This document shows positions 17,406 through 26,057 of a stretch of 64,000 nucleotides of DNA, piece by piece (within the stretch, counting starts at the first letter, position 1; every line of letters starts with the position of its first letter). Origin of the DNA: CAYOSU01 sp964541255 (GTDB lineage: Bacteria; Bacillota; Clostridia; Christensenellales; CAMQZB01); assembly GCA_964541255.1 (NCBI GenBank), contig CAZIPL010000003.1, forward strand, positions 1 to 64,000. Direction: 5' to 3'. Below the pieces are notes generated by a model. The model was not told the origin of the DNA. It saw only the letters and a list, made by a program, of their open reading frames with translations, and ran no database searches. The position numbers and the translations under genes are program-made.

Positions 17406-18518
17406 ATGAAAAAAGTATTGTGCGTTTTACTCGTAGCAGTATTGGCACTCTCCTGTTTCGCGGCTTGCGATCAAACCGTGGGGGGGGGAGAAGACGGAGC
17501 TGAAATAGCAGTCGTAACCGACGTAGGACAGCTTAACGACGGCGGCTTCAACCAGGGAACTTATGAAGGCGCTAAGGCTTATGCAGAAGCTAACAACAAA
17601 ACTTATGCATACTATCAGCCCGCTAACGGCAGCAACGCTTCCGACGCAGACAGAATCGAAGCTATGAACAACGCTATCAAGAATGGAGCTAAGGTTATCG
17701 TAACTCCGGGATTCTTGCAGGAAAACGCTCTTAGAGAAGTAGCTTCGGCTAACCCTGACGTTAAGTTCGTATTCATCGACGGTTATCCTATCGCTGACAA
17801 AGACGGCAACATTTTGAAGAACGTTGCAGGTATCGCATTCTGCGAGCAGGAATCTGCTTACTTTGCAGGTTATGCAGCTGTTAAGGAAGGCTATACGAAA
17901 CTCGGCGGAGCATTCGGCGGTGGCGGAACTAACCCCGCTTGTAACAGATTTGCTGCAGGTTATCTCCTCGGTGCAAATGACGCTGCTAAGGAACTCGGTA
18001 TCACGGTTGACATGCAGATAAGCTTCCTTTATGGCGCTTCGTTCAGCTCTTCTGCAGAACTCGAAGCTCAGATGAACGGCTGGTATCAGACGGGCACGGA
18101 AGTTATCTATGCTTGCGGCGGATCTATGGTTAACAGCGTTCTTGCTGCTGCACAGGCTAACAACGGAAAGGTTATCGGCGTAGATACCGACCAGTCCGGT
18201 CTTGGCGAAGAAGTCATCACTTCCGCTACAAAGGGTCTTGCTGAATCCGTTAAATGGGCTCTTGGCAAATACTATGCAGGCGAGTTCGATTCTATCGGCG
18301 GAACAGGCACATCCTTGGGTGTTGCAGACGACGCTGTAGGACTTCCTACCGCAACTTGGAGACTTAAAAACTTCTCTGTTGACGAATACAACACGCTTTA
18401 CAACAAAGTTAAGAACGGCGAAATCAAGATCAATCTCGTAGCAGGTCTTGACGCAGACGCAGGTCTTATCGCTAAGTTGCAAGTTACGAACGTTAACCTC
18501 GGAGACATTCAGAAATAA
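17406..18518 (+). CDS. BMP-family substrate-binding lipoprotein
   Basis: 370 residues. A signal peptide ends in lipobox FAAC (C21), so it is a membrane-anchored lipoprotein. The mature part opens with AVVTDVGQLNDGGFNQGTYEGAK, the signature of Bmp/PnrA-like binding proteins, which mostly bind purine nucleosides. It heads an operon with an ATPase and two permeases, like B. subtilis nupNOPQ. A strong ribosome binding site (TTGGAGG) precedes the ATG. A run of nine G (17480-17488) encodes TVGGG just after the lipobox; a one-base change there would abolish the protein. Confidence 0.92.
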   Translation: MKKVLCVLLVAVLALSCFAACDQTVGGGEDGAEIAVVTDVGQLNDGGFNQGTYEGAKAYAEANNKTYAYYQPANGSNASDADRIEAMNNAIKNGAKVIVTPGFLQENALREVASANPDVKFVFIDGYPIADKDGNILKNVAGIAFCEQESAYFAGYAAVKEGYTKLGGAFGGGGTNPACNRFAAGYLLGANDAAKELGITVDMQISFLYGASFSSSAELEAQMNGWYQTGTEVIYACGGSMVNSVLAAAQANNGKVIGVDTDQSGLGEEVITSATKGLAESVKWALGKYYAGEFDSIGGTGTSLGVADDAVGLPTATWRLKNFSVDEYNTLYNKVKNGEIKINLVAGLDADAGLIAKLQVTNVNLGDIQK

Positions 18519-18535
18519 TCGTATCGTGAGATATT

Positions 18536-18575
18536 AAAGAAAGGGCATTAAGGGCAAATCCCGCCCTTTCTTTTT
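18536..18575 (+). terminator. Intra-operon terminator after the binding-protein gene
   Basis: AAAGAAAGGGC pairs with GCCCTTTCTTT (11 bases) across a 16-base loop, followed by TT. It lies 18 bases after the lipoprotein stop. It would lower expression of the transporter genes relative to the binding protein, as is usual in ABC operons. Confidence 0.7.
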
Positions 18576-18610
18576 GTTAAGCGCATACGAGTTATGCGCT
18601 TAACAAAAAG
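18570..18610 (+). promoter_or_regulatory. 17-base perfect hairpin overlapping the terminator
   Basis: CTTTTTGTTAAGCGCAT at 18570-18586 is the exact reverse complement of 18594-18610, with a 7-base loop. Its first four bases are shared with the 3' arm of the terminator at 18563-18573, so the two hairpins compete for those bases. Confidence 0.7.
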
Positions 18611-18657
18611 AGGCAACAGCCGTCTTTGGAGCAGTTCTGAAAAAGGAGGTCTCTTCT

Positions 18658-20229
18658 ATGAATGACGTCAGCGAGAAAAAAGTCGGGCAAAACGACTATC
18701 CGTACGTTATTGAAATGAAAAATATTACAAAAGAATTCCCCGGTATAATTGCAAACGACAACATCACTTTGCAGTTGAAAAGGGGCGAAATTCACGCGCT
18801 GCTTGGCGAAAACGGCGCGGGAAAGTCTACGCTCATGAGCGTGCTTTTCGGATTATATCAGCCCGAAAAAGGCGAGATTCTCAAGAACGGCGAGGTCGTT
18901 AAGGTCAACAACCCTAACGACGCAAACCGCTTAGGAATCGGTATGGTTCATCAGCACTTCAAACTCGTTGAGGTTTTCACCGTCTTAGAAAACATTATTT
19001 TGGGCGTTGAAACTACGAAATTCGGCTTTATACAAAAGAAAGAAGCAAGAAAAAAGGTTTTGGAGCTTTCCGAAAAATACGGCTTGAACGTCGATCCCGA
19101 TGCGAAAGTCGAGGATATCACCGTCGGAATGCAGCAGCGTACCGAGATTTTGAAGATGCTCTATCGCGACAACGAGATTCTCATCTTCGACGAGCCTACG
19201 GCGGTTTTGACTCCGCAGGAAATCGACGAGCTTATGGAGATTATGAAAGGTCTTGCGGCAGAAGGCAAGTCTATTCTTTTCATCACACACAAGCTTAACG
19301 AAATCAAAGCCGTTGCAGATAGATGTACGGTTCTTAGAAAGGGTAAATACATAGGAACGGTTGACGTAAAGACGACGTCGAAAGAAGAGCTTTCCGAAAT
19401 GATGGTCGGAAGAGCGGTAAAGTTTGCCGTCGATAAGGACGAAGCACAACCTAAGGACGTTGTTTTAGACATACAAAACCTTTGCGTAAAGAGCAAGCTC
19501 CACAAAAAAGACGCCGTTCACGACGTTTCGCTTCAAGTTCGTCGCGGAGAAATCGTGTGCGTCGCGGGTATCGACGGAAACGGTCAGTCGGAATTCGTTC
19601 ATGCTATAACGGGACTTGATAAGATCGAAAGCGGAAAGGTTATTCTTTGCGGCGAGGACGTTACAAATAAGAGTATTCGTTATAAAAACACCCACGGAAT
19701 GAGCCATATCCCCGAGGACAGACATAAACACGGCTTGGTTTTGGATTATTCTTTGGAACAGAATCTTGTTTTGCAAAGATATTTCGAGCCTAAGTTCGAG
19801 AAAAATGGCTTTATCAAGTTCGACGAGGTAAGAAGTTATGCAAACAGACTTATCGACAGCTTCGACATTCGTTCGGGACAAGGTGCGATAACAACTGCTC
19901 GCTCCATGTCGGGCGGAAATCAGCAAAAAGCAATCGTTGCGAGAGAAATAGATAAAGGCTCCGACCTTTTGATCGCAGTTCAGCCCACCCGCGGACTTGA
20001 CGTAGGCGCGATTGAATATATCCATACGCAGATCGTCAAACGTCGCGATGAGGGCGCGGCGGTGCTTCTCGTCTCATTGGAGCTTGACGAGGTTATGAAC
20101 CTTTCCGACAGAATACTCGTTATGTATGAGGGCGAAATCGTCGGCGAACTCGACCCGAAGACGACGACGGTTCAAGAGCTCGGTCTTTACATGGCGGGTG
20201 CTAAAAAAGATACAAAGGAGGCTAAATAA
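18658..20229 (+). CDS. Nucleoside-type ABC transporter ATP-binding protein (double ATPase)
   Basis: 523 residues with two fused nucleotide-binding domains, like RbsA/NupO. The first has Walker A GENGAGKST (50-58), signature ITVGMQQR, Walker B ILIFDEPTA and the switch ITH. The second has a degenerate Walker A (GIDGNGQSE), signature MSGGNQQK, and Walker B LLIAVQPTRGLDVG in which the usual catalytic Glu is replaced. This asymmetry is normal for the family. It energises import by the following two permeases. AAGGAGG precedes the ATG; its last base overlaps the next start. Confidence 0.94.
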   Translation: MNDVSEKKVGQNDYPYVIEMKNITKEFPGIIANDNITLQLKRGEIHALLGENGAGKSTLMSVLFGLYQPEKGEILKNGEVVKVNNPNDANRLGIGMVHQHFKLVEVFTVLENIILGVETTKFGFIQKKEARKKVLELSEKYGLNVDPDAKVEDITVGMQQRTEILKMLYRDNEILIFDEPTAVLTPQEIDELMEIMKGLAAEGKSILFITHKLNEIKAVADRCTVLRKGKYIGTVDVKTTSKEELSEMMVGRAVKFAVDKDEAQPKDVVLDIQNLCVKSKLHKKDAVHDVSLQVRRGEIVCVAGIDGNGQSEFVHAITGLDKIESGKVILCGEDVTNKSIRYKNTHGMSHIPEDRHKHGLVLDYSLEQNLVLQRYFEPKFEKNGFIKFDEVRSYANRLIDSFDIRSGQGAITTARSMSGGNQQKAIVAREIDKGSDLLIAVQPTRGLDVGAIEYIHTQIVKRRDEGAAVLLVSLELDEVMNLSDRILVMYEGEIVGELDPKTTTVQELGLYMAGAKKDTKEAK

Positions 20230-21524
20230 TGGCTAAAGAGAACTTCTTTGTTAAAACAATAAAAAACATCGGCAAATTCTTCAAGTCTTTGTTCGTTTCG
20301 GTTGACGAAAACGAGCCGAGACTTAGAACGCTTTACGAAAAAGACGGAACGAAGTCCGTAATCTCCGCGTTAATCTGCATTTTGGCAGGTATTTTGGTTG
20401 GAGTAATCGTTCTTGTACTTGTTGCGATATTTAGTAAAGACGTTCAAATCAAAGACGTTTGGAAAGGACTTTTTATAGTTTTTGCAGGTCCTTTCTATAC
20501 GGGAAGCTCGTCGGTTATATCTTTCGGTTTCTCGGGAAAGACGCTCGGCGATATGATGCTTCGCGCAACGCCCTTGGTAATGACGGGTCTTTCCGTAGCG
20601 GTTGCGTTTAAGACGGGACTATTCAACATCGGTGCTTCTGGACAATACCTTATGGGTACGACGGGTTCGATTATCGTTGCTTTGTCAATCCCAGCAAACA
20701 ACTCCGTCGAAGCGTTCTTCGTATGGCTGCTTGCCCTTATCGTAGGAACGTTATGCGGAATGCTTTGGGGCGCAATCCCGGGACTGTTCAAGGCGTTACT
20801 CGGAGTAAACGAGGTTATCGTCTGCATAATGACCAACTGGATAGCCGCTAACGTAGTTTCGTGGATATTCAACGGATCTCAATATATAAACTCCCCCGCG
20901 GGCAAAACGGGATATACCATTCCGACTTCCGATTACGGAATTCAAACGCCGAGACTTTTGATGGACAAGCTCTTCCCCGAATCTTGGGCTGACGGCGGAA
21001 TTATCATTGCGATCCTTATTGCCGTCGCGATAAGCATTATGCTTAACAAAACGACTTTCGGATATGAACTCAAGGCGTGCGGACATAACAGAAACGCCGC
21101 GAAATACGCAGGTATGAACGACAAGAGAAACATCGTCCTTTCGATGATGATAGCAGGCGGACTTTCGGCATGCGGCGCGTCGCTATATTATCTAAACGGA
21201 AAAACGGAGTTCTTCTGGAATACGTATATGTCGCTTCCCTCAGAGGGTTTCAACGGTATCCCCGTCGCGCTGCTTGCAAGCAGCAACCCAATAGGAACGA
21301 TTTTCGCGGCGATTTATATGGCATTCCTGACCGTTGCGGGGAATAAACTTTCTTCATTTACGAGATATAACGAATTCATCGCAAGCATAATTGTTGCGGT
21401 AATCATATACTTTGCGGGATTCGGTAAGCTTATAAAAGAACTTCTTTCGAAAAGACAGGCAGAGCGGATGGAGAAAAGACTCCTCGCTAATGCACAAAGC
21501 GAAGTAAAGGCAAAGGAGGAATAA
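20229..21524 (+). CDS. BMP-family ABC transporter permease 1 (NupP-like)
   Basis: 431 residues, with about ten predicted membrane helices after a 50-residue cytoplasmic N-terminus. The segment FKTGLFNIGASGQYLMG is the conserved motif of BPD_transp_2 (RbsC/NupP-type) permeases. It forms the channel with the second permease. It overlaps the ATPase stop by one base (TAATGG), indicating translational coupling. Confidence 0.93.
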   Translation: MAKENFFVKTIKNIGKFFKSLFVSVDENEPRLRTLYEKDGTKSVISALICILAGILVGVIVLVLVAIFSKDVQIKDVWKGLFIVFAGPFYTGSSSVISFGFSGKTLGDMMLRATPLVMTGLSVAVAFKTGLFNIGASGQYLMGTTGSIIVALSIPANNSVEAFFVWLLALIVGTLCGMLWGAIPGLFKALLGVNEVIVCIMTNWIAANVVSWIFNGSQYINSPAGKTGYTIPTSDYGIQTPRLLMDKLFPESWADGGIIIAILIAVAISIMLNKTTFGYELKACGHNRNAAKYAGMNDKRNIVLSMMIAGGLSACGASLYYLNGKTEFFWNTYMSLPSEGFNGIPVALLASSNPIGTIFAAIYMAFLTVAGNKLSSFTRYNEFIASIIVAVIIYFAGFGKLIKELLSKRQAERMEKRLLANAQSEVKAKEE

Positions 21525-21526
21525 TT

Positions 21527-22528
21527 ATGGCGTTTTTATTACAGCAGTTGTTCAAATATCTCATTCCGCTTATGATAGTAGCTCTTGCCGGCGTATTTGC
21601 CGAGAGAAGCGGAATAATCAACATTGCTCTTGACGGTATCATGATTATAGGTTCGTTCTTCGGCGCGCTCTTCGTATATATTTTGCAAGCGCCGCAGTTC
21701 GGTATTTCGCTCGACGTAGCGAAAGGTCAAGGACAATGGATATACCTTGCCGCAATGGCTATCGCAGCCCTTGCAGGCGCGGCATTTTCGTTGCTTTTGG
21801 GCTTTTCCGCAATAAACCTTAAAGCCGACCAGACAATCGGCGGTACGGCGCTTAATATGTTGGCTCCTGCCGTTTCGCTCTTCTTTATTAACCTTATCTG
21901 CCAGCAGCAATATATGAATATGCCTAAAGGCACGGTTAATTGGTTCATGATTCAGAACGAGAATTTGAGGGGTACGATTTTAGAGGGATTCTTTGACAAG
22001 GCGTATATTTCGACGTATGTCTGCATAGCGATTTTCATTATCCTTTCGATAATACTATATAAAACAAAATTCGGTTTGAGACTTCGTTCGTGCGGCGAAC
22101 ATCCGCAAGCGGCGGACTCCGTCGGTATCAACGTCGTAAAAATGAGATACGCGGGAACCGTAATTTCGGGTGCGTTAGCAGGCTTAGGTGGATATGTTTA
22201 CGTCGTATGCTCCGCTAACGGCGCTACGCAAGGCGACGTTCAAGGCGCAGGCTTCATCGCTCTTGCCATTATGATTTTCGGAAACTGGAAGCCGACGGGC
22301 ATTGCGCTTGGCGCGATACTTTTCGGACTGTTGAAATGTATCGCTCCGACTTATGCGTCGCTCGATATTAACGGCGACGGAATCTATCTTTTGAAAGAGC
22401 TAGGACTTCCGAACTATTTCTATAACCTACTCCCCTACCTTATCGTTCTCGTGGTTTTGGCGTTTACGTCGAAAAAATCGCGCGCACCTAAAGCGGAGGG
22501 TATTCCGTACGATAAAGGCGCAAGATAA
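21527..22528 (+). CDS. BMP-family ABC transporter permease 2 (NupQ-like)
   Basis: 333 residues, about nine membrane helices. FAERSGIINIALDGIMIIG near the N-terminus and the GLRLRSCGEHPQAADSVGI coupling-helix region are typical of the second permease of the nucleoside (NupQ/YufQ) class. It starts two bases after the preceding stop and is the last gene of the operon, followed by a terminator. Confidence 0.93.
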   Translation: MAFLLQQLFKYLIPLMIVALAGVFAERSGIINIALDGIMIIGSFFGALFVYILQAPQFGISLDVAKGQGQWIYLAAMAIAALAGAAFSLLLGFSAINLKADQTIGGTALNMLAPAVSLFFINLICQQQYMNMPKGTVNWFMIQNENLRGTILEGFFDKAYISTYVCIAIFIILSIILYKTKFGLRLRSCGEHPQAADSVGINVVKMRYAGTVISGALAGLGGYVYVVCSANGATQGDVQGAGFIALAIMIFGNWKPTGIALGAILFGLLKCIAPTYASLDINGDGIYLLKELGLPNYFYNLLPYLIVLVVLAFTSKKSRAPKAEGIPYDKGAR

Positions 22529-22544
22529 TGTATCGATAATAATC

Positions 22545-22578
22545 AAAAGAGAAAGGCAAGTTTGCTTTTCTCTTTTTT
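22545..22578 (+). terminator. Terminator of the ABC operon
   Basis: AAAAGAGAAA and TTTCTCTTTT arms with an inner GCAA/TTGC pairing, followed by T. It lies 17 bases after the last permease gene. Confidence 0.85.
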
Positions 22579-22655
22579 ATATTTAGTCAATTTCTAAGAT
22601 TTTTATATATTGATTTGCTTTTTTTTGAGGATATGTAATGTCGGGAGTAGAATTT

Positions 22656-23345
22656 TCAATTGTCAGAATATAACTCGAAAATACATAGCGAAATTGCTTC
22701 CGCAAGACGTTTAAGATATCTATCGTCAAGGAGTTTGCTTTCGTCCTCTATGTTGCTTAAAAAGCCGCATTCGATTATTACGGCGGGAATTCCGATGTTG
22801 TGAGTCATATACATTTTTTCCGCGTCGAGCCGAACTTTTTTTGAAGATAGATCCGAAAGCTTCACCGCAAGCATTTCGGCAAAAAGGCATGACAATTCGT
22901 CAGACTTATTGTAATATATGTTTATGCCCTTTGCGGCTTTGTTTTTATTGTAGTTGCAATGTATCGAAACGATTAGAGCCGAATTGCTTTGCAAGGCGAT
23001 TTCCTTTCGCTTCTCCATATCGCGACGCTTGAAGCCTTTAGAGGTATCGCCGTAAAGTCCGTCGGCGTTTTCACGCGTCAAAACAGGCTCAATCCCCAAT
23101 GGGACAAGCTTATCTTTAATGAGCTTTGCGATTTCAAGGTTGATTTCCGCCTCGGCTTTTCCCGACGTTATCCCGTATACGCCGTTGTCTATTCCGCCGT
23201 GCCCCGCGTCGATACATATAACGGGATAGATTTTTTGAGAAAACGCGCTAACAGAAAATCGCGACTCAAAAAACAGCGAAGAAACTACGCAAAGAACAAG
23301 CAAAACGACAAATAAGGCAAAAGGTATTGCAGTTTTTTTGGTCAA
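22656..23345 (-). CDS. cwlD: N-acetylmuramoyl-L-alanine amidase, CwlD-like
   Basis: 229 residues. An N-terminal membrane helix (about 6-25) leads to an Amidase_3 catalytic domain with the zinc ligands ICIDAGHGG (H49), EINLEIAK and VSIHCNYN, and the catalytic IIECGFLSN. The length and single helix match CwlD, which makes muramic-delta-lactam in the spore cortex. A vegetative amidase role cannot be excluded. The start is a TTG with GGAGG 8 bases upstream. The gene is divergent from the dehydrogenase across a DnaA-box cluster. Confidence 0.82.
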   Translation of the reverse strand: MTKKTAIPFALFVVLLVLCVVSSLFFESRFSVSAFSQKIYPVICIDAGHGGIDNGVYGITSGKAEAEINLEIAKLIKDKLVPLGIEPVLTRENADGLYGDTSKGFKRRDMEKRKEIALQSNSALIVSIHCNYNKNKAAKGINIYYNKSDELSCLFAEMLAVKLSDLSSKKVRLDAEKMYMTHNIGIPAVIIECGFLSNIEDESKLLDDRYLKRLAEAISLCIFELYSDN

Positions 23346-23381
23346 AATTCGACCCTCCGTTTTGTATAAAAATTACAAAAG

Positions 23382-23473
23382 TGTGGATAACTCAACAACG
23401 CCGATGCATAAAAACAAGGGGTAAAATGCATAAAAATAGGTAAGTTGTGCACTTATCCACATAGTTATCCACA
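23382..23473. promoter_or_regulatory. Cluster of three perfect DnaA boxes
   Basis: TGTGGATAA at 23382-23390 and TTATCCACA at 23453-23461 and 23465-23473; the last two start 12 bases apart. Two ATGCATAAAAA repeats lie between the first and second boxes (near 23404 and 23426). The whole divergent intergenic region is only 266 bases, so three perfect 9-mers is far above chance. Confidence 0.75.
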
Positions 23474-23611
23474 TATTTTTGCATGAGTTGTTAATAAAGA
23501 CGACAAGAATTGCAATAATTCGACAAAAATAAAAGATATTATTTGCAATTTTGTTCTTGCATTTCATGCATAAATGTTATACTATTATATGTATAAAAAA
23601 GGTGACGAAAT

Positions 23612-24913
23612 ATGATTGATTTTAAGCTTGCAAAAGATATGAGTATAAGCGCACTATTCGGCGAAAAGGGTATTTGCGACTGCGGCGGAGAGCATTTTTT
23701 GCCAAGCACCACGCTATACTCTTATGAGGGTGCGGCGGAAAAGTTAAAAGAAGTCGTCGAAGAGCTTTGCCCGATGGGGAAAGTTCTTATTGTCGGTGCT
23801 GAAGACGTCGGAATTTATATAAAGGAAGTCGAAGAAAGGCTTTCGGGACTACGAATAGAAAAACTATCGATTCCAATAAACGCGACTGTTTCAGAAACGA
23901 CGATGTCAAATCTTGCCGTTCCAGAGGATTCGCGACTTATTCTTTCTGTCGGAGGCGGCAGTGCGACCGATATCGGAAAACTCATCGCGAAAAAGCTCGA
24001 CGTTCCCTTTGTCGCGTTTTTAACGTCGATTGCATTCGATACGATATTTGACAGAAACGTCGAGATATGGCGAAGTTTTGTTTTGACAAAAGAAGAAGGA
24101 GCGTATCCAAGTGCCGTGATAATCGACCACGACATTATTGCCGAGTGCCCAAACGAGTTTTTTGCTTCGGCTATAGGACTTGCGGCGACGGAGTATCTCA
24201 CGGTGTTCGATTGCTACACGAGAGACAGATTTTTGAAAACCAAGGTGTGTCCGCATATTGTGGATATGCTAATATCAGGCGCTGAAAAGGTGATTTCGTC
24301 GGCAGAAGAAATCAAAAACTGCGGAAGATATGCGATAGCGCACTTTGTTGAGGGAATGCTCAAAATATCTGCAGCGCGTTCGCTTCTTATTGTCGATACG
24401 ACAAGCGCTGTCAATGCGGCAATGAGAGCGTTATATTTGCAAAAAAGAAAGCGCGAAGAGGAAATTACGGCGCTATACGGTTCAAAAAGCTTTGAAGTAT
24501 TCCTAAAAACGGTCAATATAATCTCGCTTTTTTATGAAACGAAAATGCTCGAAGAAACTCTTCCTCCCGATATGGATTATCGCTATGAGCTTTTGACGGA
24601 AAACTTAGGCATAAACGAATGGGCGGCATATAAAATAACTTCTCAGCTTGTTTCCCCGTCGGCATACCTTAATATAAAGAAAGCCGTTGACGAAAACAGA
24701 GAGTACTTTGCCGACGCGGCAAGAGAGCTTTTGAAGGTCTTGCAGAAAGCGGTAGAAGCGTATAACGTATTTGAAGTAGAAATCGTGCAAGAAGAAAAAG
24801 AAGACCTTTATGCAGCGCTTGTTTGCTCGACGGAGGTATGCGGTTCGTTCACCACCCTCACCATTATGAAATACTTGGGGCTTTTGGAAAGATATGACGC
24901 AAAAAGAAATTGA
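23612..24913 (+). CDS. AraM-like sn-glycerol-1-phosphate dehydrogenase family protein
   Basis: 433 residues. The NAD(P)-binding core LILSVGGGSATDIGKLIAKK (about residues 109-128) and the following VPFVAFLTSIAFD place it in the iron-dependent dehydrogenase/dehydroquinate synthase superfamily. It most resembles the glycerol-1-phosphate dehydrogenase (EgsA/AraM) branch. The usual branch motif PTAPSMDGYAS is not well kept (TSIAFDTIFD here), so the substrate is uncertain. It overlaps by 20 bases a HAD phosphatase of the AraL type, and araL and araM are also neighbours in the B. subtilis arabinose operon. Confidence 0.75.
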   Translation: MIDFKLAKDMSISALFGEKGICDCGGEHFLPSTTLYSYEGAAEKLKEVVEELCPMGKVLIVGAEDVGIYIKEVEERLSGLRIEKLSIPINATVSETTMSNLAVPEDSRLILSVGGGSATDIGKLIAKKLDVPFVAFLTSIAFDTIFDRNVEIWRSFVLTKEEGAYPSAVIIDHDIIAECPNEFFASAIGLAATEYLTVFDCYTRDRFLKTKVCPHIVDMLISGAEKVISSAEEIKNCGRYAIAHFVEGMLKISAARSLLIVDTTSAVNAAMRALYLQKRKREEEITALYGSKSFEVFLKTVNIISLFYETKMLEETLPPDMDYRYELLTENLGINEWAAYKITSQLVSPSAYLNIKKAVDENREYFADAARELLKVLQKAVEAYNVFEVEIVQEEKEDLYAALVCSTEVCGSFTTLTIMKYLGLLERYDAKRN

Positions 24914-25697
24914 AAAACTGAAAGAAATAGAATGCTTTGTGTTCGATCTCGACGGAACGATATATATAGAAAGAACGCTTATCGAAGGCGCAAAAGAGAC
25001 TATCGATTATTTGCGCAAAAATGGCAAAAAAGTCATATTTTTAACAAATAATTCGTCAGTTTCGGCGGAGTATTACCGCAAAAAAATCAACGATATAGGA
25101 ATATATTGCGACATAAAAGAGATATATACTTCGGGGAATGCGACGATAAGATTTTTGAAAAACAACTTCAGAAGCGAGAGCGTATACTTAGTCGGAACGA
25201 AAGAGCTTGAAAAAGAGTTTATTGAGGGCGGAATTAAGCTGACAAACGACAAGCCCGACATAGTATGCCTTGCTTACGACAAAGAACTTAACTATCAAAA
25301 GCTTGTTTTGTTGACAAGATACCTTCATATGGGAGCAAAATTCATTGCAACGCACCCCGACGTAAATTGCCCCGCGAAGCCGTTTTACGAACCCGACGTC
25401 GGAGCAATGCTCGAAATGATAGAAAAAAGTACTGGCAGACGTCCCGAGACGATTTGCGGCAAGCCCTATCGCCCGATTGCCGAGGGCATTTCCGAAGCGT
25501 GTGGTCTTCCCCTTGAAAAAATCGCAATGGTCGGAGATCGAATGTATACGGATATTCGTTTCGGGCTTCTCAACAATATGCTGTCCGTCTTGGTTTTGAC
25601 GGGAGAAACGACAAAAGAAGATTTGAAATCGAGCGATATTATCCCCGACGTCGTTCTAAATTCTGTGGCGGATATAAAAACCGCACTCGAATCGTAA
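24894..25697 (+). CDS. HAD-IIA sugar-phosphate phosphatase (AraL/NagD type)
   Basis: 267 residues. HAD motif I is FDLDGTIY, motif II is FLTNNSS, the lysine motif is ICGKP and motif IV is MVGDRMYTDI. The order and the inserted cap match subclass IIA (NagD, AraL, phosphoglycolate phosphatase). It should dephosphorylate small sugar or polyol phosphates. It starts inside the preceding dehydrogenase gene, so the two are translationally coupled. Substrate is inferred only from that partnership. Confidence 0.88.
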   Translation: MTQKEIEKLKEIECFVFDLDGTIYIERTLIEGAKETIDYLRKNGKKVIFLTNNSSVSAEYYRKKINDIGIYCDIKEIYTSGNATIRFLKNNFRSESVYLVGTKELEKEFIEGGIKLTNDKPDIVCLAYDKELNYQKLVLLTRYLHMGAKFIATHPDVNCPAKPFYEPDVGAMLEMIEKSTGRRPETICGKPYRPIAEGISEACGLPLEKIAMVGDRMYTDIRFGLLNNMLSVLVLTGETTKEDLKSSDIIPDVVLNSVADIKTALES

Positions 25698-25838
25698 GGC
25701 GAAATAATAGATTATATCAATATAATAATAAGTCCGTATTTTGAAATGCAAAATAATAGTTAGACTATGTTGAGAGTGCATTTTGAAATGACGGACTTTT
25801 AGTTTTGTTTATTGATATTGCTAAACTATATTAGAATC

Positions 25839-25991
25839 TATAATACAAGAAGTTTCTGTTTTGCTTGCAAAGAACAGAAACGCCGCAGTATTTCAAGCCT
25901 AGAAGCACAAAACGATAGTTTTGTGGCAAAGCATTCTTGTTTTGCAAAATGTTTTGACGTCAGACAAAGCATTTACTTCTTATAGGTTATA
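25839..25991 (+). repeat. Dispersed MITE-like repeat, core-less copy A
   Basis: Starts TATAATACAAGAAG and ends CTTCTTATAGGTTATA, imperfect inverted ends. It shares most of its sequence with the 27265-27416 copy, including ACGATAGTTT and GGCAAAGCA blocks. The double-hairpin core seen near 10.6 and 45.2 kb is absent. It fills much of the gap 25698-26057, which has no gene. Confidence 0.8.
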
Positions 25992-26057
25992 TTATAAGTA
26001 TTTAGAAAGATTTTTCAATAAAAAGCAACAACTTTTATTGGCGCTAAAGAATAGTAA

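Noticed and set aside
17427..18482. 351-codon frame antisense to the BMP lipoprotein
   Set aside because: Shadow of a well-supported gene, with no start signal or family features.
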